Below the pieces are notes generated by a model. That model searched no databases and was not told where the DNA came from. It worked only from the letters and a program-made list of their open reading frames with translations. Below, in pieces: positions 1 through 5,918 of a stretch of 12,209 nucleotides of DNA. The DNA lies in NCBI GenBank assembly GCA_028283985.1, contig JANQSQ010000113.1:1-12209 (forward strand). The letters run 5' to 3'. This DNA is from Rhodothermales bacterium. GTDB lineage: Bacteria > Bacteroidota > Rhodothermia > Rhodothermales > VXPQ01. A program made the position numbers and the translations under genes. Position 1 is the first letter of the stretch; every line of letters starts with the position of its first letter.

Positions 1-531
1 GCCGTACAAGGGGCTACCGATTACGAGTACAAGATATTCGAAGGCGGCCCTACAAACAAGGTGTGGCCTGCGCTTATCGACTGGACTTCGGCGGGCAACG
101 TATTGGAAACGGATGTTTCGCTGCAAAGCACCGCAGAAGAGTTTACCATATGGGTTCGCGCCAAAAGCGGCGGACAAAAGTCCTCTCATGCGCAGCTCGC
201 CGTGTACGACGCGCCTGACATATCGTCGCTTTCCATCATAGCTCTCAATAGCGAAACGGAAACCCCTGTATCCGTACAATTACATCAAAACTACCCGAAT
301 CCGTTCAATCCAGAGACGACGATCCGCTACGCGCTTCCTGCCGCCTCCGAGGTTCGCCTTGCCGTGTACGATCTTCTTGGGCGCGAGGTATCCGTGCTAT
401 TCGAAGGATTGCAAATGCAGGGCGCGCATACGGTTCGTTTCGATGCAACCGGTTTACCGAGCGGATCGTATGTTTACCGCTTCGAGGTTGCGGACAAGGT
501 CGTTAGCCGCGTAATGACGTTATCCCGGTAG
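1..531 (+). CDS. Secreted protein with type IX-style C-terminal sorting domain (5' partial)
   Basis: Frame 1 is open from the first base to TAG at 529-531, so only the last 176 residues are visible and the start lies left of the window. Residues ~1-70 (with EYKIFEGG, W, EFTIWVRAKSGGQKS) look like the end of a beta-sandwich/fibronectin-like domain; this is a weak call. Residues ~93-176 form the sorting domain: LHQNYPNPFNPETTIRYALP, then a FlgD-Ig-like segment (VRLAVYDLLGREVSVL, GLPSGSYVYRFE) and a short basic end at VMTLSR. In Bacteroidota, Rhodothermota, Balneolota and Ignavibacteria such C-termini direct proteins through the type IX system to the cell surface or medium. The function of the exported part is unknown because the N-terminal domains are missing. 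It appears to be the last gene of its unit, with a hairpin 29 nt after the stop. Confidence 0.85.
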   Translation, partial: AVQGATDYEYKIFEGGPTNKVWPALIDWTSAGNVLETDVSLQSTAEEFTIWVRAKSGGQKSSHAQLAVYDAPDISSLSIIALNSETETPVSVQLHQNYPNPFNPETTIRYALPAASEVRLAVYDLLGREVSVLFEGLQMQGAHTVRFDATGLPSGSYVYRFEVADKVVSRVMTLSR

Positions 532-559
532 GGGAGATGGAGATAGGGAGCATAGCGTA

Positions 560-580
560 GTCAGGCGGCTTATGTCTGAC
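560..580 (+). terminator. Hairpin downstream of the sorting-domain gene, possible terminator
   Basis: GTCAG at 560-564 pairs with CTGAC at 576-580. Allowing two G-U pairs, the stem extends inward to about 8 bp around a 5-nt loop. It begins 29 nt after the upstream stop. There is no clear T-run after it, so it is not a textbook intrinsic terminator. It ends just short of the methyltransferase relic. Confidence 0.3.
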
Positions 581-582
581 AG

Positions 583-660
583 ATCACTGTTCATTGCTCG
601 CATGAATGCGAGGTTGTCCCCATGAAACAGGGTACGATTTTCCCAATTCGGCTGACCCAT
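583..660 (-). pseudogene. 5' relic of a site-specific DNA methyltransferase gene
   Basis: Read on the minus strand, an ATG at 660-658 opens a frame encoding MGQPNWENRTLFHGDNL followed by AFMRAMNSD. This matches the remembered N-terminus of adenine DNA methyltransferases of the N-4/N-6 superfamily that continue with a VDLIATDPPFNKGRDFHAT-type motif. In the window the match stops after Asn-Ser-Asp (around 583). The frame then runs into unrelated sequence and a stop at 520-522. The catalytic DPPF motif and everything after it are absent, so the fragment cannot be a working enzyme. The family assignment rests on recognition of about 26 residues, not on a search. It lies antisense to, and directly beyond, the hairpin of the sorting-domain gene. 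Confidence 0.6.
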
Positions 661-743
661 TACCCTTCAATCTCTTTGGCATTGCCTTTGAAGTCCTGCA
701 TAAACTTCCAGTCCTTTTTGATCGTGCCGTAATACGGTTTCAC
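660..743 (-). other. Short open frame upstream of the methyltransferase relic, possible 3' remnant of a lost gene
   Basis: On the minus strand a GTG at 743-741 opens 27 codons containing KPYYGTIKKDWKFMQDF, ending with TAA at 662-660. That stop shares one base with the ATG of the methyltransferase relic (TAATG), an arrangement typical of translationally coupled genes. An in-frame TGA lies four codons upstream of the GTG, so this is either a tiny gene or the 3' end of a gene broken by a mutation. I do not recognise the peptide. Its interest lies in the coupling to the relic, which suggests that two genes of one module decayed together. Confidence 0.25.
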
Positions 744-952
744 GCAATCAGGTCAACGTACCGGAGGCACTTGCCCTCCATGCCGTGAAACGCCCCGATA
801 GTCTTTCTGCGCCAATCCGCGGCGATCCGATCCGAACAGGATATCCTACCAGTCTTTTGGGGCTGCAAGCCCTGAAAAGGGTTCCCTCCGGTTTCGGGAT
901 ATACCGGTTCACGGAGCAATCTTCCGATCCGTAAGTTGCACCTGTACGCATG

Positions 953-981
953 TTGTTCGACGAGCCGGGCGTGCGTATTAT
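953..981 (+). promoter_or_regulatory. Candidate sigma70-type promoter of the sugar importer operon
   Basis: TTGTTC (953-958) and TATTAT (976-981) are separated by exactly 17 bp. The -10 matches consensus at 5 of 6 positions and the -35 only at TTG. The GTG start of the binding-protein gene follows 31 nt later, with a GAGGG ribosome-site-like run at 1000-1004. The call rests on the pattern alone. Bacteroidota often use a different consensus, so it may be fortuitous. Confidence 0.3.
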
Positions 982-1012
982 TGCAGGGCATGTATCCTTG
1001 AGGGCCAACGCC

Positions 1013-2038
1013 GTGACTTCCTATCGTCTTTTCCCCGTATCGCACACGCTTCGTCGAATTGCTCTTCTCGCGCTGATCCCCATCGTTTGGGGCTGCGGCT
1101 CCTCTTCTTCCGAAGGGTCGGGGGAGGACGGTGCGACATCGTCTCTCGAAATTGCCGTCGTGCCCAAGGGCACCACCCATGAGTTCTGGAAGGCCATCCA
1201 TGCCGGCGCAGAGAAAGCGGCTGCCGAATTCGACGTGGACGTGATCTGGCAGGGACCGCAGAAGGAAGACGATCGCCAACTGCAAATTCAGGTGGTCCAG
1301 AACCTGATCAGCCGGGGGGTGGATGCCATTGTGCTGGCGCCTCTCGATTCCCGCAGCATGGCCCGTCCGGTAGAGGCCGCCGTCGCCCGGGGCATTCCGG
1401 TGGTCGTCATTGATTCCGGACTGGAATCGGAAGCCCAATCCAGTTTTATTGCTTCGAACAACTACGAAGGGGGCAGGATAGGCGGGCAGTATCTTGCCGA
1501 AGCGATCAGCGGGGAAGGCAAAGTGGTGCTGCTGCGTTATCAGGAAGGATCCGCAAGCACTACGAACCGGGAGCGCGGCTTCCTCGACGCGCTGAACGAA
1601 TATGCCCCGGGCGCCGAGTTGCTTATCGATAACATGTATGCGGGCGCCACAATGGCCAGGGCCCTCCAGGTCTCTCAGAATATTCTCAACCGGTTCCCGG
1701 AAATCGACGCCATCTTTACTCCCAACGAATCCGCCACGCAAGGCATGCTGCGCGCACTGGAAACGTCGGGGCGCGCAGGCGAGGTGATGCTGGTAGGGTT
1801 CGATGTCAACCCGATCCTGCTGGACGCCATGCGGGACGGGAAGTTGCACGGACTGGTAGTGCAGGACCCTGTAGGCATGGGGTACGAAGGCGTCAAGGCT
1901 GCAGTGTCCATTGTACAGGGGGAAACCATCCCGGAGCGGATGGATACGCGCACCATTCTTGTGACCCCGTACAACATAGACGACGCCGACATTCAGGAGT
2001 TGCTGTATCCCGATTTTGAACGCTGGCTCGGCAACTAA
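1013..2038 (+). CDS. Sugar ABC transporter substrate-binding lipoprotein (RbsB-like, Peripla_BP_4)
   Basis: This is the periplasmic ligand-binding component of a ribose/xylose/galactose-type importer, 341 residues from the chosen GTG. That start has GAGGG eight bases upstream and gives a compact lipoprotein signal: basic LRR at 13-15, a hydrophobic stretch at 16-25 and a VWGC lipobox with the lipidated Cys at 28. A longer frame from ATG 950 would overlap the candidate promoter and bury the signal. The binding fold starts near residue 45 with IAVVPKGTTHEFW, typical of the family. It continues with KAIHAGAEKAAAEF, the RGVDAIVLAPLD segment, a GIPVVVIDSG strand, and VMLVGFDVNPILLDAM and VVQDPVGMGYEGVKAA near the C-terminus. 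It is the first gene of a three-gene operon; the ATPase gene starts 19 nt after its stop. The ligand cannot be told from sequence, and no catabolic enzyme is adjacent. Confidence 0.9.
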   Translation: MTSYRLFPVSHTLRRIALLALIPIVWGCGSSSSEGSGEDGATSSLEIAVVPKGTTHEFWKAIHAGAEKAAAEFDVDVIWQGPQKEDDRQLQIQVVQNLISRGVDAIVLAPLDSRSMARPVEAAVARGIPVVVIDSGLESEAQSSFIASNNYEGGRIGGQYLAEAISGEGKVVLLRYQEGSASTTNRERGFLDALNEYAPGAELLIDNMYAGATMARALQVSQNILNRFPEIDAIFTPNESATQGMLRALETSGRAGEVMLVGFDVNPILLDAMRDGKLHGLVVQDPVGMGYEGVKAAVSIVQGETIPERMDTRTILVTPYNIDDADIQELLYPDFERWLGN

Positions 2039-2057
2039 CCGCCTTGCGGCCTGTTCC

Positions 2058-3560
2058 ATGTCATCTCCCGTGCTTTGCCTTGAGGGCATCCGAAAATCGT
2101 TCGGTCCTGTGCACGCGCTTCGGGGCGTGGACCTGAACGTACGGGCGGGCGAGGTGCATGCGCTGGTAGGCGAGAACGGCGCCGGGAAAAGCACGCTCAT
2201 GAAGATACTGAGCGGCGCATACCAGCCCGATGCGGGGAACATGACCTTGTACGGCGAGCCGTATGCGCCGGCCAATCCGCTGGACGGACGCGATGCCGGC
2301 ATCAGCATGATTTACCAGGAGCTCGTGCTGGCGCCGCATCTGACTGTGGAGGAGAATGTGACCCTCGGCGCCGAGCATGCGCGCCGCGGGTGGATTCGCC
2401 CCCGCACCCGTGAAGTAGAACAGGTCCTGCGAGATCTTGGACAGCAGGGGATTGCGCCCGATGTCCGGGTAAGCGATCTGAGCATAGGCAAGAAGCAACT
2501 GGTCGAAATTGCCCGGGCGCTGCTCTTCGACGCCCGTATCGTGGTCATGGACGAGCCCACAAGTTCCCTGGCTGCCGATGACACGCAAGCGCTGTTCGAG
2601 GCCATTGGCCGGATGAAAGAGCAGGGACTCGCTGTCATTTACATCAGCCATTTCCTCGAAGAAGTGCAGGAGGTGTGCGATTGCTACACCGTGCTGCGCG
2701 ACGGAGAAATGATTTCCACCGGACGGGTCGCCGACACGTCCATCCCCCGCATTATAGAAGATATGGTGGGGCGGTCGGTAGATGAACTTTTTCCCTCCAG
2801 CCACCACGAGATCGGCGATCCGCTGCTGGATGTTTCCGATTTGCAGGGGAGGCGGGGACTTCCCGACGGTGTCCGCTTTGCGCTGCATCGCGGGGAAATC
2901 ATGGGTATTTCCGGGTTGGTGGGCGCAGGGCGTTCCGAAATGGTGCGGACGCTTTTCGGGCTGGAGCCGGCCAGGGACGGCGCACTGTCCATCAGGGGCC
3001 ATGATGCGCTGCGCGCCGCCTGGATGACTCCGCGGGCTGCGCTCGATCAGGGATTGGACCTTTTGAGCGAGAACCGGAAGGAAGAAGGGCTGGCGCTCAA
3101 TTTGTCGCTGGTTTTCAATCTGACCTTATCCGACCTGCGCCGTTACAGCCGGGCCGGATTTCTGCAACTGGCCAGGGAACGCCAGGACGGAGCGCACTGG
3201 ATCGATGTGCTGCGCATCCGAACCGGCTCCGTCGAACAGCGGGCCGACGAACTTTCGGGCGGAAACCAGCAGAAAGTGTGTCTGGCGCGCCTTCTGCAGC
3301 AGGACAACGATATTCTCTTTCTGGACGAACCTACCCGGGGTATCGATATCGGCAGCAAGGCCGAGATATACAAGCTCGTCCACCGTCTTGCCGAGCAGGG
3401 CAAGGCCATCGTGATGATCAGTTCCTACCTGCCTGAATTATTGGGGGTGTGCGACACGCTGGGGGTCATGCACAAGGGGCGGCTCTCGACCGTACGCCCT
3501 GTCCACGAATGGACGGAACACCGTATTATGCAATTCGCCACATCCGGACACGACGCATGA
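2058..3560 (+). CDS. Sugar ABC transporter ATP-binding protein (RbsA/XylG/MglA type)
   Basis: The protein is a cytoplasmic ATPase of 500 residues, the usual length for the duplicated sugar-type ABC ATPases. Half one has Walker A GENGAGKST (38-46 region), a Q-loop near YQEL, signature LSIGKKQ (141-147), Walker B with MDEPT (164-168) and the switch His in ISH (~198). Half two has the family-typical degenerate P-loop GLVGAGRSE (286-294), signature LSGGNQQ (399-405) and FLDEPTRGID (421-430). The His of its H-loop is replaced in ISSYLPE. This asymmetry is normal for RbsA/MglA relatives, where one site is catalytically weak. I chose ATG 2058 because translation starts MSSPVLCLEGIRKSFG, as in homologues. 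An in-frame TTG at 2016 would overlap the upstream gene. No good ribosome site precedes 2058, so coupling to the upstream gene is likely. The stop overlaps the permease start by ATGA. Confidence 0.93.
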   Translation: MSSPVLCLEGIRKSFGPVHALRGVDLNVRAGEVHALVGENGAGKSTLMKILSGAYQPDAGNMTLYGEPYAPANPLDGRDAGISMIYQELVLAPHLTVEENVTLGAEHARRGWIRPRTREVEQVLRDLGQQGIAPDVRVSDLSIGKKQLVEIARALLFDARIVVMDEPTSSLAADDTQALFEAIGRMKEQGLAVIYISHFLEEVQEVCDCYTVLRDGEMISTGRVADTSIPRIIEDMVGRSVDELFPSSHHEIGDPLLDVSDLQGRRGLPDGVRFALHRGEIMGISGLVGAGRSEMVRTLFGLEPARDGALSIRGHDALRAAWMTPRAALDQGLDLLSENRKEEGLALNLSLVFNLTLSDLRRYSRAGFLQLARERQDGAHWIDVLRIRTGSVEQRADELSGGNQQKVCLARLLQQDNDILFLDEPTRGIDIGSKAEIYKLVHRLAEQGKAIVMISSYLPELLGVCDTLGVMHKGRLSTVRPVHEWTEHRIMQFATSGHDA

Positions 3561-4543
3561 CGAAGAAGCGGGATTACAAGGCCATGTTGTCGGAGCTCGG
3601 TCCCTTTCTCGGGCTGATCTTCGTGTTTGTGTTGTTCACCATCCTGACGCCGTCCGCCTTCACGTCGTTCTATAATATCAAGACGATCCTGACGCAGAGC
3701 GTTATCATCGGGATTGCGGCGTACGGCACCACGTTCATTATCGTTTCGGAGGGCATCGATCTGAGCGTTGGTTCGCAGATTGCTCTGACGACGGTCATCG
3801 TGGCTACGGTGCTTAACCTGCCCGCGAGCGATCCGGGGCTTTTCTACCCGTTGCTGGCGCTTGCCGCCGGCGTGCTGGCCTGCACGGGAGTGGGCGCCTT
3901 CAACGGGTTCATCATCACGAAATTCCGCATCGTACCCTTCATCGTCACGCTGGGATCGATGCAGATCGTGCGCGGCGTGGCCAAGTGGATCGGCAAGGAG
4001 CAGACCGTCCCCACGCCGGCCAACTGGCTGACGAACCTCATGCTGATCGACCCCTCGCCGTCGTGGCTCATCTTCGGGCCGGGAGTCTGGCTTACGCTTG
4101 TGCTGCTTGTCGTTTCGGCGCTGCTGTTGAAGTATACCGTCCTGGGGCGGTACACCTTCGCCATCGGGTCCAACGAACAGACGGCCCGCCTCTGCGGCAT
4201 CAAGGTGGATCGCATGAAGATCGTGATCTACGCGCTGGGCGGCCTGTTGACCGGCATTGCCGGCGTCATGCAGTACAGCTACCTCACGGTCGGGGACCCG
4301 ACGACCGCCGTGGGGCTGGAACTGGACATTATTGCCGCCGTGGTCATCGGGGGCGGTTCCCTGAGCGGCGGCGAAGGGAGCGTGGTGGGGTCCATTGTCG
4401 GGGCGCTTATCATGGCCGTCCTGCGCAACGGGAGCAACATGCTGGGCCTGCCGAATTACGTGCAGGAGATCATTATCGGCTCGATCATCGTCGGCGCCGT
4501 GCTGATCGACCAGCAGAAGCACCGGTTGCGGGCTGCGGGGTAG
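3557..4543 (+). CDS. Sugar ABC transporter permease (RbsC-like, BPD_transp_2)
   Basis: This inner-membrane subunit of 328 residues forms the translocation path of the importer; the family is usually 310-350 residues. The ATG at 3557 overlaps the ATPase stop as ATGA, the classic coupled arrangement, and gives a short basic N-terminus (TKKRDYK) before the first membrane helix at ~15-31. Family hallmarks are EGIDLSVGS at 65-73, VPFIVTLGSMQIVRG at 126-140, the cytoplasmic loop GRYTFAIGSNEQTARLCGI (197-215) that contacts the ATPase, and GGGSLSGGEGSVVGSIVGAL (265-284). The end, LPNYVQEIIIGSIIVGAVL, forms the last helix before a basic tail. About eight to ten hydrophobic segments are visible. It is the last gene of the operon. 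The next gene is 196 nt away and unrelated. Confidence 0.93.
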   Translation: MTKKRDYKAMLSELGPFLGLIFVFVLFTILTPSAFTSFYNIKTILTQSVIIGIAAYGTTFIIVSEGIDLSVGSQIALTTVIVATVLNLPASDPGLFYPLLALAAGVLACTGVGAFNGFIITKFRIVPFIVTLGSMQIVRGVAKWIGKEQTVPTPANWLTNLMLIDPSPSWLIFGPGVWLTLVLLVVSALLLKYTVLGRYTFAIGSNEQTARLCGIKVDRMKIVIYALGGLLTGIAGVMQYSYLTVGDPTTAVGLELDIIAAVVIGGGSLSGGEGSVVGSIVGALIMAVLRNGSNMLGLPNYVQEIIIGSIIVGAVLIDQQKHRLRAAG

Positions 4544-4577
4544 GTCTCCGGTGGGCGTGCGAAGTTGGCATGCATTT

Positions 4578-4595
4578 CGTGCGCACAGTCGCACG
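4578..4595 (+). terminator. GC-rich hairpin after the importer operon, possible terminator
   Basis: CGTGCG (4578-4583) and CGCACG (4590-4595) form a perfect 6-bp stem around a 6-nt loop, starting 35 nt after the permease stop. No T-run follows directly, so intrinsic termination is uncertain. Confidence 0.3.
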
Positions 4596-4653
4596 TGTCA
4601 CTGAAGAAGTAAAAACACTCGTATGCCTCGTGGAAAAAAATTTCCCGCACTTA

Positions 4654-4671
4654 TTGACAACAAATTTGTTG
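4654..4671 (+). promoter_or_regulatory. TTGACA box overlapping a perfect 14-bp palindrome (candidate operator)
   Basis: TTGACA (4654-4659) is a perfect -35 hexamer. It overlaps CAACAAATTTGTTG (4658-4671), a perfect palindrome with no spacer. Seventeen bases after the -35 lies CATTTT, a poor -10, so the promoter itself is weak on paper. The region is clearly A+T-rich compared with the importer genes. A dyad across a -35 box fits a repressor site controlling the NTPase pair that starts about 70 nt downstream. It could also be a chance element of A+T-rich spacer DNA. Confidence 0.35.
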
Positions 4672-4739
4672 GGAATCATTTTTTCGTAGAAACATGGATA
4701 AACTGAAGAAAGCAGGGGGAAGTTGAGTTAGAGGCGCTC

Positions 4740-5918
4740 ATGGAGCGTGTCAGGGAAGGCCGGCACACGCTTCTTACCGCGCAGCGAAGGATGGGCAAGA
4801 CGAGTCTGATTCGCGAAGCGTTGCGACGTCTGAAATGCACAGGCGAGTTCGAGCCGCTGTTTGCCGACCTTGAGGACGCTCGAGATCCGATGGATGCTAT
4901 CGCGGAAATTGCAACCCAGACAAGTTCGGCTCAGGGGCTATGGCCTCGGGTCAAGAGCGGATTTGCCAACTTCCTGCAACAGGGTCCGATCGAAGAGCTG
5001 GGGATTTCTGAACTCCGGGTCAAGCTGAGAGCTGGAATCGACAGAGGGAACTGGAAGCAGAGAGGAGACGCCATCTTTGCTGCCATAGATAAACATGAAA
5101 AACCTGTGGTGCTGGCCCTGGACGAATTGCCGATTCTGATCAATCGGCTACTCAAAGGGCCGGACTATCGTATTACGCCGGAAAGAAAGCAGGCGGCCGA
5201 CGAGTTCATGAGCTGGCTCCGAAGAGTGGGGCAAGCCCATCGGAATGTCCGTATGATCGTATTCGGCAGTATTGGTCTCGAACCGACCTTGAGGCTCGCC
5301 GGGCTCAGTGCCCAAGCGAATATCTTTTCCCCTTTTGAGTTGCATCCATGGGACAAGGTGACGGCCAGTCAATGTCTCGAGGCGTTGGCCAATAACTACG
5401 GGATCGAACTTCCCCATTGGGCTCGTGAAGCAATGTGTCGCAGGCTGCGGTGCTGTATTCCACAACACATCCAGCAGTTTTTCGATTACCTTCATGAGGA
5501 TATGCGCCGGACAGGCCAAAGGGAAGTCACCCTGGAGGACATAGAACGCGTGTACTCTAAAGATATGCTTGGCATCCGCGGCAGGATCGATCTTGAGCAT
5601 TACGAGGGGCGATTGAAAATTGCGTTGGGGAATAGCGATTACAGGATCGCCATGGAGTTATTGACCGAAGCCGCAGTTAACAATGGTTTTTTGAATAATG
5701 AATCCATTGAAGGATATATGAGCTATTATCACACTCCGGAGAGACAGGGCAGGGTCTTGATTCTGGATATGCTCCGTATGCTTGAACATGACGGATACTT
5801 GTCCAAAACGACCGGCGGCTACCGGTTTGTATCCAGATTGATCGAAGATTGGTGGCGAGAGCAAAATGGGGACCATTTCAGGCCCATTGCCGATCGTATA
5901 TCCCCAAGCGGCGCTTGA
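4740..5918 (+). CDS. P-loop ATPase of the archaeal-ATPase/AAA (ATPase_2-like) group, first of an NTPase pair
   Basis: The protein has 392 residues from ATG 4740 and looks cytoplasmic, with no signal or membrane helix. Walker A is AQRRMGKTS (14-22, Lys20). Walker B is VVLALDEL (123-130) with canonical Asp128-Glu129. A polar residue after a strand in RMIVFGSIGLEP (171-182) fits sensor 1. A conserved-looking stretch RRLRCCIPQHIQQFFDYL (234-251) and the end DMLRMLEHDGYLSKTTGGYRF (343-363) suggest a helical lid followed by a winged helix. I recognise the sequence as a recurring family but know no established function. The start is doubtful: the frame upstream of ATG 4740 reads RKQGEVELEAL, which continues the expected family sequence but has no start codon before a TGA at 4704. 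A weak GAGG at 4731-4734 precedes the ATG. The gene runs straight into the next NTPase gene, so the two are surely co-transcribed. Confidence 0.8.
   Translation: MERVREGRHTLLTAQRRMGKTSLIREALRRLKCTGEFEPLFADLEDARDPMDAIAEIATQTSSAQGLWPRVKSGFANFLQQGPIEELGISELRVKLRAGIDRGNWKQRGDAIFAAIDKHEKPVVLALDELPILINRLLKGPDYRITPERKQAADEFMSWLRRVGQAHRNVRMIVFGSIGLEPTLRLAGLSAQANIFSPFELHPWDKVTASQCLEALANNYGIELPHWAREAMCRRLRCCIPQHIQQFFDYLHEDMRRTGQREVTLEDIERVYSKDMLGIRGRIDLEHYEGRLKIALGNSDYRIAMELLTEAAVNNGFLNNESIEGYMSYYHTPERQGRVLILDMLRMLEHDGYLSKTTGGYRFVSRLIEDWWREQNGDHFRPIADRISPSGA

Larger units (their letters stand above)
532..1012. other. 480-bp intergenic gap with decayed minus-strand coding
   Basis: No intact gene is supported here. 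The left part holds the hairpin (560-580) and a methyltransferase relic (583-660, minus) preceded on the minus strand by a short open frame (660-743). From about 744 to 950 several frames are open on both strands, but none shows a recognisable motif, a convincing start or consistent codon use. The right end holds a candidate promoter for the importer operon (953-981). The gap looks like the scar of a lost or decayed element between two unrelated genes. Confidence 0.5.

Noticed and set aside
597..612. Perfect inverted repeat CTCGCAT-GA-ATGCGAG as a hairpin or operator
   Set aside because: It falls within the methyltransferase relic and simply encodes Leu-Ala-Phe-Met-Arg there. No T-run or promoter context supports a regulatory role.
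606..788. Plus-strand open frame of 60 codons in the gap before the importer operon
   Set aside because: It lies antisense to the methyltransferase relic and the coupled short frame, has no ribosome site and no known motif.
745..800. Minus-strand peptide FHGMEGKCLRYVDLIA, reminiscent of the FHGDNL...VDLIA methyltransferase segment, as a second relic
   Set aside because: Only FHG and VDLIA match, with a gap between them. The expected DPPF motif does not follow and a stop comes at once, so chance similarity is more likely.
740..2308. Long minus-strand open frame (522 codons) opposite the binding-protein gene
   Set aside because: It is antisense to a well-supported lipoprotein gene, has no recognisable motif and arises from the high G+C third positions of the true frame. 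Only the segment beyond its low-coordinate end (583-743) shows independent coding signs, in other frames.
3425..4594. Minus-strand open frame of 389 codons opposite the permease gene
   Set aside because: Its translation is low-complexity, rich in Arg, Asp, His and Gln, with no fold signature. It is the complement shadow of a membrane-protein gene with conserved family motifs.
4632..4645. GGAAA-AAAA-TTTCC as a hairpin terminator of the importer operon
   Set aside because: The stem is 5 bp and A+T-rich with a homopolymer loop, and no T-run follows. Chance is likely in this A-rich stretch.
3985..4689. Plus-strand frame overlapping the permease 3' end and the following spacer
   Set aside because: The overlapping part is an out-of-frame translation of the permease gene, very rich in Arg, Gly and His. 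The part beyond the permease stop is short and unremarkable.
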